Positions 6,404 to 13,645 of a stretch of 32,653 bases of DNA are shown in pieces. Each line of letters opens with the position of its first letter. Position 1 is the first letter of the stretch. The position numbers and the translations under genes are program-made. The stretch covers positions 1 to 32,653 of the forward strand of contig JAKFXQ010000012.1 in NCBI GenBank assembly GCA_021731295.1. The letters are read 5' to 3'. The notes under the pieces were generated by a model, which was given only the letters and a program-made list of their open reading frames with translations, was not told the DNA's origin and did no database searches. The stretch is from Patescibacteria group bacterium (lineage in GTDB: Bacteria > Patescibacteriota > Minisyncoccia > Phycocordibacterales > UBA2100).

Positions 6404-6802
6404 ATGTCACTGCATGACAGTATTCAGACGGTCTACGAGTACGTAGCCGCGCATGGCACGCGCTCAGATGAGCATGCCGGTGATCGCTCGCCGTCGGGCT
6501 CGTATGCCGACGGGTGGCGTCGGGAGACGACGACCTATACGCACACGGTCGGCGCGTTCACGCTCATCGCCACAAAGGTGACGAGCCAGCGTTTCAATCC
6601 GGCTCTTGATCACTACACGGAGAAGTTCAGCCTCAAGATACTGGACGCCGGCGCGGAGATTGTCGTTGCCAGTCGGACCGGCGTTGAGACGACAGAGCGC
6701 TTCGGCGCGGAAGAACGTCCCATAGGTCGCGAGCAGACGCCAGAAGCCGAATGGCACGTTATGATCGGCGGCATTCCGCCTGAGCTTCAGGCGCTGTTCT
6801 GA
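6404..6802 (+). CDS. unrecognised soluble protein in a self-contained cassette
   Basis: I do not recognise this 132-residue protein. It is polar, has no signal peptide or membrane segment, and reads as a mixed alpha-beta domain (TYTHTVGAFTLIATKV, then EKFSLKILDAGAEIVVASRTG). The gene is unusually well equipped: a TTGACA-17-TAGTAT promoter, a 5' UTR, a Shine-Dalgarno site (AGGAGA, 7 nt before ATG) and a terminator 23 bp after the stop. The 5' end (AGGAGAACGTCATG) closely resembles that of the 11514 gene. The translation signals make the ORF and its start secure even without a family. Confidence 0.8.
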   Translation: MSLHDSIQTVYEYVAAHGTRSDEHAGDRSPSGSYADGWRRETTTYTHTVGAFTLIATKVTSQRFNPALDHYTEKFSLKILDAGAEIVVASRTGVETTERFGAEERPIGREQTPEAEWHVMIGGIPPELQALF

Positions 6803-6824
6803 ACCGACCTCATTCGAGCATCAG

Positions 6825-6849
6825 CAAGCCGCCCCACAAAGGCGGCTTG
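6825..6849 (+). terminator. intrinsic terminator hairpin
   Basis: CAAGCCGCC and GGCGGCTTG pair around a 7-nt loop, just after the 6404 gene. Confidence 0.75.
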
Positions 6850-6885
6850 TTCGTTACTGCGACGATGCGTGATACAGTTGCTCCC

Positions 6886-7794
6886 ATGAAAAACGCACTT
6901 ATCGCATTCATCGCACTCATACTTATCGCAGGAGGAGCCTATTGGTATTCGAATCAGCGGGAATCCGCACAGAATGAAGCCCTGCCGCCGCAAGAAGTAG
7001 TTCAAGAGACACCACAGGCAACGACAACTCCTGAAATGGAGGACAAGACACGCACAACGCTCGGACAGTCTGTTGGAGGACGCGACATCATTGCGTATCA
7101 CTACGGCGAGGGCGAAAAGGAAGCCGTATTTATCGGCGGCATTCACGGGGGCTACGAGTGGAACACGGTGCTTCTCGCATACGAGCTGATGGAGTATCTT
7201 GCGATGCCGTCTACCGTCATACCGGCAGGTGTAAAAGTAACGGTCATTCCCGTGATGAATCCGGACGGTCTCTCTAAGGTCGTCGGAACGACATCGCCGT
7301 TTGCCGCCGCGGACGTACCCGCTGCGCAGGACGTACAGATTTCAGGACGCACTAATGGCAATGGCGTGGACCTGAACCGCAACTTCGATTGCGATTGGCG
7401 AGCTACAGGCACCTGGCGCAACACACCAGTGAAGGGAGGCGCCGAACCTTTTTCCGAGCCAGAAGCAGAAGCAGTGCGCGCGTATCTGGAAGCTGCAACG
7501 CCAGAGGCTGTCGTCGTCTGGTTTAGCGCGGCTGACGGTGTGTACTCATCGAGCTGTGGTGGCGCGGCATCTGCGGCAACAAAGGCGCTCACCAAAACGT
7601 ATGCAACGGCAAGTGGCTATGCTTCTCACGATACGTTCGACGCATACGCGGTTAATGGCGACATTACGAATTGGCTCGCGAAGATAGATATTCCCGCAAT
7701 CAGCGTCTTACTCACGACGCACACCGATATCGAGTGGATAAAGAATAGAAATGGCGTTCGTGCCGTTCTCGAAGCCATTGTTGCTGATGAGTAA
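6886..7794 (+). CDS. M14 carboxypeptidase homologue, probably catalytically inactive
   Basis: The 302-residue protein has an N-terminal signal anchor (NALIAFIALILIAGGAYWY), a short Pro/Gln/Thr linker and an M14 zinc-carboxypeptidase fold. The HxxE zinc motif (GGIHGGYEWN), NPDG and NGVDLNRNFDC substrate-site motifs are present. Alignment with the adjacent paralogue shows that the third zinc-ligand His is Phe213 (VVWFSAAD versus IFWHSQAN). The catalytic Glu is Leu275 (ISVLLTTH versus ITVELSSH). Both losses argue for a pseudoenzyme. The ORF track extends to 6847, but the ATG at 6886 begins the signal sequence, with GATACA nine bases upstream. The stop overlaps the next gene's start region. Confidence 0.9.
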   Translation: MKNALIAFIALILIAGGAYWYSNQRESAQNEALPPQEVVQETPQATTTPEMEDKTRTTLGQSVGGRDIIAYHYGEGEKEAVFIGGIHGGYEWNTVLLAYELMEYLAMPSTVIPAGVKVTVIPVMNPDGLSKVVGTTSPFAAADVPAAQDVQISGRTNGNGVDLNRNFDCDWRATGTWRNTPVKGGAEPFSEPEAEAVRAYLEAATPEAVVVWFSAADGVYSSSCGGAASAATKALTKTYATASGYASHDTFDAYAVNGDITNWLAKIDIPAISVLLTTHTDIEWIKNRNGVRAVLEAIVADE

Positions 7795-8662
7795 CATGCG
7801 CTCTCCGTACCTCGTAGGGGCTGTAGTCCTGATTGCGGTGGGGATTGGCCTGTACTTCTATTTGGACCGAGTTCCGGTACCAGACATGCCGCTTCCTATC
7901 GTCGAGACACCGATGCCAAAAGTGCGGCACGAGATCATTGGCCGTTCTGTCATGGACCGCTCAATTGACGCGTATACGTATGGTAGTGGCTCGACCACGC
8001 TCGTATTTGTTGGTGGGCTGCATGGCGGCTACGAGTGGAACTCGACGCTACTTGCGTATCAGTTTATGGATTACTTAGAGACGCGTCTCGGTGTTATTCC
8101 GGCTACTCTCTCTATTGTCGTCGTGCCGAACGCCAACCCTGATGGCATGGTGCGTATCATTGGGAAAGAGGGACGCTTCGCGCTCGCTGACGTCCCAGAC
8201 GGCGACCATTCAGAAGGGAGGTTCAACGCCAATGGCGTGGACCTGAATCGCAACTTCGACTGCAAATGGGAAGAAAGCAGTATGTGGCGCGGGCGCACGG
8301 TGAGCGCAGGTACAGAACCGTTTTCCGAGCCCGAGGCTAAAGCGCTGCAGAATCTCGTGTCGCGCATCAAACCTGACGCCGTGATTTTCTGGCATAGTCA
8401 GGCAAATGCGGTGTATGCCTCGGAATGTGAAGACGGCGTGCTCCCCGAGACGCTGGAGATTATGCATGCGTATGCAAAGGCGTCAGGATATGAACCTGTC
8501 GAATCTTTTACGAGCTACTCTGTAACGGGTGATGCGGAAGGCTGGCTCGCTTCTATTGGCATACCAGCCATTACCGTGGAACTTTCTTCTCACGAGACAG
8601 TTGAGTGGGAGCAAAACATTGCGGGCGTTGAGGCTCTGTTTGAACACTACGGCAATCGGTAG
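7787..8662 (+). CDS. M14 zinc carboxypeptidase, membrane-anchored
   Basis: This paralogue of the preceding gene keeps every expected catalytic position: the HxxE pair in GGLHGGYEWN, NPDG, NGVDLNRNFDCKW, the third zinc His203 (FWHSQAN) and catalytic Glu265 (TVELSSH). Residues about 5-25 form a signal anchor, so it should act outside the cytoplasmic membrane, perhaps trimming peptides or peptidoglycan stem peptides. The ATG at 7787 overlaps the upstream stop by eight bases; the ATG at 7796 is an alternative start. Either way translation is coupled to the inactive copy, so the two proteins should be made together. Confidence 0.9.
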   Translation: MSNMRSPYLVGAVVLIAVGIGLYFYLDRVPVPDMPLPIVETPMPKVRHEIIGRSVMDRSIDAYTYGSGSTTLVFVGGLHGGYEWNSTLLAYQFMDYLETRLGVIPATLSIVVVPNANPDGMVRIIGKEGRFALADVPDGDHSEGRFNANGVDLNRNFDCKWEESSMWRGRTVSAGTEPFSEPEAKALQNLVSRIKPDAVIFWHSQANAVYASECEDGVLPETLEIMHAYAKASGYEPVESFTSYSVTGDAEGWLASIGIPAITVELSSHETVEWEQNIAGVEALFEHYGNR

Positions 8663-8664
8663 CG

Positions 8665-8670
8665 TATAAT
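8665..8670 (+). promoter_or_regulatory. consensus -10 box, leaderless spacing
   Basis: A perfect TATAAT ends six bases before the ATG at 8677. Confidence 0.65.
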
Positions 8671-8676
8671 TCACGT

Positions 8677-9633
8677 ATGCGGCACCCGCACACGCAGCTG
8701 CCACGCGAGTTCCTGATAGCAGTCGCCGTCGTCGCGGTCTTTTTGGCGGCGATTGCGTACGCATTTGTACGCATGTTTGCGCTAGAAGCACGCGTTGCAG
8801 AACTTACCGCCGAGCTCGCATCAACGACGGCGGTTGTAGATGCAAACCGAACGCTTCTGGCGAGCGACCTTCTTGCGCTTCGCGCAGAAACCGTTGGTAT
8901 CTCCGAAACTCTCGCGGGGACGAAGGCAGATGTTATGGCAGCGCAGAGCAACATTAGCGACGTGCGCAATCAAGTCGGTGGAGTGCAGCAAACTGTGGGC
9001 TCTATTTCCGGCGCAGTGACAACACTGGAAAAGCTGACCAAGACTGACCCAGAGCTATTGCAGAAATATTCAAAAGTGTTCTTCCTGAATGAAAACTACC
9101 GTCCTCGTTCGCTCACGAACATTCTTCAAGATTATGTGTACAGCAATTCAAAGCCGGAAGCCGTAGCCACCGAGGTTGCCCCGTTCATGAACGACATGCT
9201 GGCGGCGGCGAAATCCGCCGGGCTGCAGTTGTACGTAAAATCTGCGTACCGTTCATTCGAGGATCAGCAGGTTGTAAAAAGTCAGCACGTGACGGCCTTC
9301 GGCGCCGGTACGGCAAATGCATTTTCTGCGGACCAAGGATATTCAGAGCATCAGCTCGGCACGACGGTAGATTTAGTCACGAACGGTATGAACGGACAGC
9401 TCATCGAAGCGTTTGATGACACGCAGGCGTTCCAATGGCTTTCGCAGAACGCGCACCGGTATGGCTTCATCATGTCGTATCCGCAGGGGAACTCGTTTTA
9501 TGAATATGAACCCTGGCACTGGCGCTTTGTGGGTGTGAAGCTTGCGACCTATATGAAGGAGCAAAATAGGAACTTTTATAACCTCGACCAGCGCGAGATT
9601 GACGCATATCTTGCGGAACTCTTTGACCGATAG
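8677..9633 (+). CDS. VanY-like D-alanyl-D-alanine carboxypeptidase (M15B) with coiled-coil stalk
   Basis: The 318-residue protein has an N-terminal membrane anchor (about 12-33) and a long Ala/Thr/Val-rich helical stalk likely to form a coiled coil (about 38-125). The C-terminal domain is an M15 peptidase. Its motifs are KSAYRSFEDQ, SEHQLGTTVDL (the His/Asp zinc-site block) and EPWHWRFVG (catalytic Glu and last zinc His). M15B enzymes remove the terminal D-Ala from peptidoglycan stems. With the M14 pair upstream this forms a cell-wall peptide-trimming group. TATAAT lies six bases before the ATG, and a strong terminator follows the stop. Confidence 0.92.
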   Translation: MRHPHTQLPREFLIAVAVVAVFLAAIAYAFVRMFALEARVAELTAELASTTAVVDANRTLLASDLLALRAETVGISETLAGTKADVMAAQSNISDVRNQVGGVQQTVGSISGAVTTLEKLTKTDPELLQKYSKVFFLNENYRPRSLTNILQDYVYSNSKPEAVATEVAPFMNDMLAAAKSAGLQLYVKSAYRSFEDQQVVKSQHVTAFGAGTANAFSADQGYSEHQLGTTVDLVTNGMNGQLIEAFDDTQAFQWLSQNAHRYGFIMSYPQGNSFYEYEPWHWRFVGVKLATYMKEQNRNFYNLDQREIDAYLAELFDR

Positions 9634-9640
9634 GTCACAA

Positions 9641-9672
9641 AAGCAAAACGCCCCTTTCGGGGCGTTTTGCTT
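9641..9672. terminator. bidirectional terminator between vanY-like and cold-shock genes
   Basis: A perfect 14-bp stem, AAGCAAAACGCCCC with its reverse complement, surrounds TTTC. Both sides end in T-rich tracts on their own strand, so it can serve the two convergent genes. Confidence 0.88.
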
Positions 9673-9686
9673 CGAGCTCCCGTGCC

Positions 9687-9890
9687 TTAAGAGGCGCGAG
9701 AAACGCGAACTGCGCTTGGGCCCTTTGGGCCGTCTGCGACTTCGAAGGTCATGAGGTCACCCTCGCGAAGCGAGTCAAAAGTGACACCCACAAGCTCTTT
9801 CGAGTGGAAGAAGAGATCCTTCTCCTGACCATCTATTTTGATGAACCCGAAACCCCTGTCGGTGATACGGGCGATACGTCCTGTCTGCAT
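9687..9890 (-). CDS. cold-shock domain protein
   Basis: The 67-residue product is a single cold-shock domain: MQTGRIARITDRGFGFIKID carries RNP1 (GFGFI) and KDLFFHSKEL carries RNP2. The C-terminal strand is MTFEVADGPKGPSAVRV. Such proteins bind single-stranded RNA or DNA and act as RNA chaperones. The ORF track extends the frame to 10100, but the domain begins at the Met at 9890 and the upstream residues are low-complexity. The 222-bp gap to the divergent gene could hold a structured 5' UTR; arms GTGAT/ATCAC enclose CGGC-TTAC-GCCG just before the start codon. Confidence 0.9.
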   Translation of the reverse strand: MQTGRIARITDRGFGFIKIDGQEKDLFFHSKELVGVTFDSLREGDLMTFEVADGPKGPSAVRVSRAS

Positions 9891-10039
9891 ATGCGTACGT
9901 GTGATGCGAATAAGCGGCGTAAGCCGAATCACATCAGTGCGAGGAGTCGTAGGTCGATCCCTGCTTCTCTGGATCTGCCCTGAAGATGACTTCGGAACAC
10001 TACCACGAATGCCTCCAGAAGTCGATGTGCTTGCATCAG

Positions 10040-10084
10040 CGCGACATGTCGCGACTTGCGCTGCATAGAGGGTAGGCACATAGT
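10040..10084 (+). promoter_or_regulatory. 14-bp palindrome next to a promoter for the 10113 gene
   Basis: CGCGACATGTCGCG (10040-10053) is perfectly self-complementary. TTGCGC (10056-10061) and CATAGT (10079-10084) with a 17-bp spacer follow directly. The palindrome is placed like an operator or activator site in the gap between the divergent cold-shock and 10113 genes. Confidence 0.5.
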
Positions 10085-10112
10085 CGTAGTGGATAGGCAA
10101 TCGGAGGTGCCC

Positions 10113-10358
10113 ATGAAGACAGTCAAGGAATTCTTCAATCGCGTACCGGCTGGGTGGACGAGCTTGGCGGTACTCGTTTCGGCCGCCATAGTTGCAAGCG
10201 AGAAGGGACTAGGTATGCATCTGGGTCTCTGGATGGCTGTACTGCTCGCCATCCCCGGGCTCTTGATGGGACTACTCGAGGACCAGGACTGGGCAGCTAT
10301 AGCGTTCTTCCTCATCCTGATACTCGGTCCCGCGCTCATCCTTCTCGGCTACGTCTGA
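10113..10358 (+). CDS. small multi-pass membrane protein in a cassette
   Basis: The 81-residue protein has three hydrophobic helices (about 15-30, 37-54 and 58-80) with Trp and Gly-Leu-rich faces and a short basic N-terminus (MKTVKEFFNRV). I recognise no family. The start is secured by a strong Shine-Dalgarno site, GGAGG five bases before the ATG; the longer frame in the ORF track is not supported. The gene has its own promoter and a terminator 20 bp after the stop. Membrane stress or envelope roles would be guesses. Confidence 0.75.
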   Translation: MKTVKEFFNRVPAGWTSLAVLVSAAIVASEKGLGMHLGLWMAVLLAIPGLLMGLLEDQDWAAIAFFLILILGPALILLGYV

Positions 10359-10378
10359 CGCGCCGTCAGACCCAACAC

Positions 10379-10404
10379 CAAGCGCCGCCTCCGTGCGGCG
10401 CTTG
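10379..10404 (+). terminator. intrinsic terminator hairpin
   Basis: CAAGCGCCGC and GCGGCGCTTG pair around CTCCGT, directly downstream of the 10113 gene. Confidence 0.8.
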
Positions 10405-10420
10405 CTATATTCTGTGAACA

Positions 10421-10449
10421 TTGCCATGTGAGCTCTTACATGTTCTAAT
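10421..10449 (+). promoter_or_regulatory. sigma70-type promoter with extended -10
   Basis: TTGCCA and TCTAAT are 17 bp apart, and TGT precedes the -10 hexamer. The predicted 5' UTR is about 38 nt and contains the Shine-Dalgarno site of the 10495 gene. Confidence 0.65.
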
Positions 10450-10494
10450 GCGCGCAATGCGGTACGTTGCCGCGGTGTACAAAAGGAGAACAGA

Positions 10495-10986
10495 GTGGAA
10501 ACCATCGGACTCTTGTTAGACGGTCCGTCAATGCGAGAAGCTTCTCGTGCGTGTGGCTTCGAGGTCGACCTCACCCGTCTGCACGATTACTTTGCGAAGA
10601 TGCCGGAAAGGCGATTGGTGAAGCCAATGTATGTGGCGGATGCCGGCACGAGCGAGGGCGGTCTGCACAAGAATCTGCTCTTCCTCGCGCTCTCTGGGTA
10701 CGACGTCGACGAGGTGACGTACGCGGTCCGTGACGACGGCACAAAAGTGGGCAACATGCAGATGCTGTTCACACATCGCATGCACATGCTCGCGTACACG
10801 TGTGAGCACCTGTTCGTCGTTACGAATGACGGTGTGTATGCGCCGGTGATGAAGGACCTCAAGCTCGACGGCAAGAGGTTTTCAATCATCTCGACCGTGA
10901 AAGACGGCATCGTGTCTCGTACTCTGCGAGACATAGCGGATTTCATCGAGATTGCCCGACTCAAGGACCATATCGCGGTACGGTAA
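10495..10986 (+). CDS. NYN/LabA-like (PIN-fold) domain protein
   Basis: The 163-residue protein starts at GTG (METIGLLLDGPSMREASRACG), set by AAGGAGA six bases upstream. IGLLLDGPSM matches the first strand and Asp of NYN domains. HLFVVTNDGVYAPVMKDLKLDGKRFSIIST matches the SGDSDFxPLV...GKxV block that carries the second acidic site. NYN proteins are metal-dependent RNases related to PIN nucleases, but the usual second Asp pair is weak here, so activity is uncertain. The gene is a self-contained cassette with an extended -10 promoter and a downstream terminator. Confidence 0.7.
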   Translation: METIGLLLDGPSMREASRACGFEVDLTRLHDYFAKMPERRLVKPMYVADAGTSEGGLHKNLLFLALSGYDVDEVTYAVRDDGTKVGNMQMLFTHRMHMLAYTCEHLFVVTNDGVYAPVMKDLKLDGKRFSIISTVKDGIVSRTLRDIADFIEIARLKDHIAVR

Positions 10987-11014
10987 CTGCGGTGTGCTCG
11001 CTCGCTTACGCCAT

Positions 11015-11043
11015 ACGGCCCCGCCCACACAGCGGGGCCGTTT
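11015..11043 (+). terminator. intrinsic terminator hairpin
   Basis: ACGGCCCCGC and GCGGGGCCGT pair around a 7-nt loop, followed by a short T run, 28 bp after the NYN gene. Confidence 0.85.
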
Positions 11044-11078
11044 GCTACACTAGAGCCTTAACGGCTAGCACAACGATT

Positions 11079-11450
11079 ATGGCGAAAGGCATGTATGTGG
11101 ATGGATTCGTGCTCGTGGTACCGAAGAAGAACGTTGCCGCGTACTCGAAGATTGCAAAAGAGGCGGGTAAGATATGGATGAAGTGTGGAGCGCTCTCGTA
11201 CTATGAGTGCAAGGGCGATGACATGAAGCCAAAGTGGACCGTCGCTACATTCCCCAAGGTCGCGAAAGCAACAGCGAGTGACACGGTCTGGTTCTCCTTC
11301 ATTGTTTTTAAGAATAAGAAGCACCGCGACATGGTTAATGCGAAGGTCATGAAGGATCCGTACATGACTAATCAGGACCCTAAGAAGCCCATGCCGTTTG
11401 ATATGAAGCGGATGAGTTACGGTGGGTTCGAAGCTGTTGTCGCGATGTAA
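11079..11450 (+). CDS. DUF1428 protein (YbaA-like)
   Basis: The 123-residue protein has the DUF1428 pattern: YVDGFVLVVPKKNVAAYSKIAKEAGKIWMKCGALSYYEC near the start, WFSFIVFKNKKHRDMVNAKV in the middle, and MPFDMKRMSYGGFEAVVAM at the end. It is a ferredoxin-like dimeric alpha-beta barrel family with no established function. The ATG at 11079 gives the family N-terminus; the track's start at 10992 runs through the preceding terminator. TACACT at 11046-11051 is a possible -10, which would leave a UTR of about 20 nt. Confidence 0.88.
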   Translation: MAKGMYVDGFVLVVPKKNVAAYSKIAKEAGKIWMKCGALSYYECKGDDMKPKWTVATFPKVAKATASDTVWFSFIVFKNKKHRDMVNAKVMKDPYMTNQDPKKPMPFDMKRMSYGGFEAVVAM

Positions 11451-11452
11451 TG

Positions 11453-11480
11453 TAGACAACAACGGGATGCGCGGTAGTAT
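11453..11480 (+). promoter_or_regulatory. promoter of the 11514 gene
   Basis: TAGACA and TAGTAT are 16 bp apart. The -10 context GTAGTATCG is identical to that of the 6404 gene's promoter. Confidence 0.6.
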
Positions 11481-11513
11481 CGGTGCGGGAAACGCAACAG
11501 GAAGGAGGGCGTC

Positions 11514-11720
11514 ATGCTCATGCGCAATCCCGCATATGAACGGCGAGAAGACCCGCCATATGTGCCGCGCCGAAATCGACTTGGCGATACGCTGATGATT
11601 CTCGCGTACGTCGGCATCGGTATATCGGCAGGTGTGCTGTGGGTGTACCTGGTGTATGTCTTTATGGATGCGTTCATCGCGCACTATCACAATGCCCTAC
11701 GTGCATCGCTCCTACGGTGA
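11514..11720 (+). CDS. 68-residue single-pass membrane protein in a cassette
   Basis: The protein has a polar, Arg/Pro-rich N-terminus (NPAYERREDPPYVPRRNRLG), one strong membrane helix (about 26-52) and a short C-terminal tail. No family is recognised. The start is fixed by GGAGG five bases before the ATG; the leader AGGAGGGCGTCATG is close to that of the 6404 gene. The gene has a TAGACA-16-TAGTAT promoter and a hairpin terminator. That terminator is nearly repeated on the far side of nirK. Confidence 0.72.
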   Translation: MLMRNPAYERREDPPYVPRRNRLGDTLMILAYVGIGISAGVLWVYLVYVFMDAFIAHYHNALRASLLR

Positions 11721-11739
11721 GTGCACACGCTGAGCACGA

Positions 11740-11763
11740 AGAAGGCGCCCACGGGCGCCTTCT
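11740..11763 (+). terminator. terminator hairpin, left copy flanking nirK
   Basis: AGAAGGCGCC and GGCGCCTTCT pair around CACG. The surrounding 32 bases (11733-11764) recur with one difference at 13036-13067, on the other side of the nitrite reductase gene. Confidence 0.82.
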
Positions 11764-11776
11764 GCACAGGAAGACG

Positions 11777-11804
11777 TTGTCTATTACTAGTCAGGGTCTA
11801 GTAT
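11777..11804 (+). promoter_or_regulatory. leaderless promoter of nirK-like gene
   Basis: TTGTCT and TAGTAT are 16 bp apart, and the -10 ends six bases before the ATG at 11811. Confidence 0.65.
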
Positions 11805-11810
11805 TGCCGA

Positions 11811-13031
11811 ATGGAAGTTATTGCATACTTGTGGCAGTACATAGTGCAAAGTGCTGGGTTGGCTATTGCATATGTATTTGCGGGCCTCTTCATCTATCTA
11901 ATGTTGCGGCGCCTGCACTCACGTGCGATGACAGTGACGCTGGTCGCAATGTTCGTAGCGGCCTCCATTGCGTTTTACGTCCCTAATGGCATGCCGCATG
12001 CGTTCGAGTATCCATTCTTCATGCGTTCTTATGGGCCGGCTTCGGGACCCGTACTTCCGCTCAAAAATGTGTGGGAGTTTGTCCAACGTTTTGATGAATT
12101 CGAGCGGCCCGATGATATCTCTCGAGATCCGCGTGATGTGCCGGCGCAGATTGTTTATGCGCAGGATGGTGTAATTGAAGTATCACTGACGGCAAAAGAG
12201 GTCATTGCTGAAATGGCGCCGGGCGTCTCATTCAACTACTGGACCTTCGATGGCACCGTACCTGGACCGTTTCTCCGTGCGAAAGTTGGCGATACCATTC
12301 GTCTGTCACTCACCAATGATGCGACAAGCCTGCACCATCACAACATCGACCTGCACGCGGTAACCGGTCCTGGTGGTGGTGCGGCGGCAACAAACGTGGC
12401 ACCCGGGGAAAGCAAAACCATAACGTTCAAAGCGCTGAATCCCGGTATTTACATTTACCACTGCGCGCACCCGAACGTAGCCAATCATATGGCGCACGGC
12501 ATGTATGGTCTTATTCTCGTAGAGCCCGAAGGAGGTCTCCCACCAGTTGACCATGAGTTTTATGTCGTGCAGGGCGAGTTCTATAGCGTTGGGTCACTCG
12601 GACGCAAGGGACTTCAGTTGTTTAATACACAGGCAATGTTGGACGGGGATGCACAATATGTCGTTTTCAATGGCCGCACGGGAGCGCTCGTGGACACTAT
12701 GAACGCGCAAGTAGGTGACACGGTGCGAATGTATGTAGGTAATGGAGGCGTCAACTATATCTCCAGCTTCCACGTCATAGGAGAAATTTTCGACACAGTG
12801 TATCGAGAGGGTGATTTAGTGTCGCCTCCTGCGATGAGTCTTCAGTCGACCATGATTCCGGCTGGGGCAGCGGCAGTCGTGGAGTTCAAAGTTGACTACC
12901 CTGGTAAATACGTACTGGTAGACCACGCACTCGCTCGGGTAGACAGAGGAGCCTGGGGACTTCTCAATGTCTCTGGCAACGCGGACCCGGGAATTTTTGA
13001 CGGAGTGATTACGCCCGGAGGGGGGCACTAG
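11811..13031 (+). CDS. nirK: copper-containing nitrite reductase (NirK type), membrane-anchored
   Basis: The 406-residue protein starts with two hydrophobic segments (about 8-30 and 38-56), then two cupredoxin domains. All copper ligands can be placed. Type 1: His177, Cys218, His226 and Met231, in LHHHNIDLH, YHCAHP and NHMAHGM. Type 2: His182, His217 and His372 (VLVDHAL). The catalytic Asp180 and His321 (SSFHVIGEIFD) are also present. The layout matches NirK, which reduces nitrite to nitric oxide, rather than three-domain oxidases. The N-terminal membrane helices are unusual, since NirK is normally soluble. No other denitrification gene is seen. A leaderless promoter and two near-identical terminators frame the gene. 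Confidence 0.88.
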   Translation: MEVIAYLWQYIVQSAGLAIAYVFAGLFIYLMLRRLHSRAMTVTLVAMFVAASIAFYVPNGMPHAFEYPFFMRSYGPASGPVLPLKNVWEFVQRFDEFERPDDISRDPRDVPAQIVYAQDGVIEVSLTAKEVIAEMAPGVSFNYWTFDGTVPGPFLRAKVGDTIRLSLTNDATSLHHHNIDLHAVTGPGGGAAATNVAPGESKTITFKALNPGIYIYHCAHPNVANHMAHGMYGLILVEPEGGLPPVDHEFYVVQGEFYSVGSLGRKGLQLFNTQAMLDGDAQYVVFNGRTGALVDTMNAQVGDTVRMYVGNGGVNYISSFHVIGEIFDTVYREGDLVSPPAMSLQSTMIPAGAAAVVEFKVDYPGKYVLVDHALARVDRGAWGLLNVSGNADPGIFDGVITPGGGH

Positions 13032-13042
13032 TTTCAGCACGA

Positions 13043-13066
13043 AGAAGGCGCCCTCGGGCGCCTTCT
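13043..13066. terminator. terminator hairpin, right copy flanking nirK; shared with the convergent gene
   Basis: AGAAGGCGCC and GGCGCCTTCT pair around CTCG. It lies just after nirK on the plus strand and just after the 13546 gene on the minus strand. Confidence 0.82.
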
Positions 13067-13087
13067 GTCATTGTCGTACTGGGCGCA

Positions 13088-13546
13088 CTACCGGCCTAGC
13101 GATGCCGAAAGGCTCAAACCAGTGTCCGTGCTTACGGTGACGAGCATGCGAGCGCCGTTCCTCCGCGCGGTTACCGAACCAGTGAACGCGCTTTCAAGAA
13201 GTTTCGCTGCAAGCACTCCGGGCGATGCCGTCCCTGAGAGCTTCCCGCTGTAGCTCGGGTCAACAACGCTCCATGTGCCGCTCAGTCGGCCGCCGCTCTC
13301 GCGCATGTCGACGCGCGCGGCAAACTTCACACTTGCGCTGGCGCAACGGAGCGAGATGGTGAGTGTCCCGTCGCGCAGGCGATTGTACGACCTGCACGTG
13401 AGAGACTCTGGCTTGCCATCGGCCTTTCTGCCGCTCGCCGTCCCACTCCAATTGCCGTCAAACAACGAGAGTGGGCTTGCGTGTGCAGCAGACGATGCAG
13501 TGAAGAGTAGCAGTACTACCGCAAGTGGTATGAGTAGTTTTTTCAT
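13088..13546 (-). CDS. secreted small protein of unknown function
   Basis: The 152-residue product has a clear signal peptide (MKKLLIPLAVVLLLFTASSAAHA). The mature, strand-rich domain has Trp-Ser-Gly-Thr-Ala and Leu-Ser-Gly-Thr-Trp-Ser repeats (FDGNWSGTASG, GRLSGTWSVVD, SGKLSGTASPG), suggesting a small beta-barrel. Two Cys could form a disulfide. No named family is recognised. The start is set by GAGGAGG seven bases upstream, as in the other cassette genes. It converges on nirK and shares its terminator. Confidence 0.75.
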   Translation of the reverse strand: MKKLLIPLAVVLLLFTASSAAHASPLSLFDGNWSGTASGRKADGKPESLTCRSYNRLRDGTLTISLRCASASVKFAARVDMRESGGRLSGTWSVVDPSYSGKLSGTASPGVLAAKLLESAFTGSVTARRNGARMLVTVSTDTGLSLSASLGR

Positions 13547-13611
13547 CAGACGCCTCCTCGCGTTTCTCCACCCCTACTCATTCTGTGCACATCGTTCATG
13601 TCTGTCGATGG

Positions 13612-13639
13612 TTGCGTGTGCGTATGTTCGGGCTACCAT
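13612..13639 (+). promoter_or_regulatory. leaderless promoter of the His-rich small gene
   Basis: TTGCGT and TACCAT are 16 bp apart, and the -10 ends six bases before GTG at 13646. This promoter decides the start of that gene. Confidence 0.55.
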
Positions 13640-13645
13640 AGGCAG

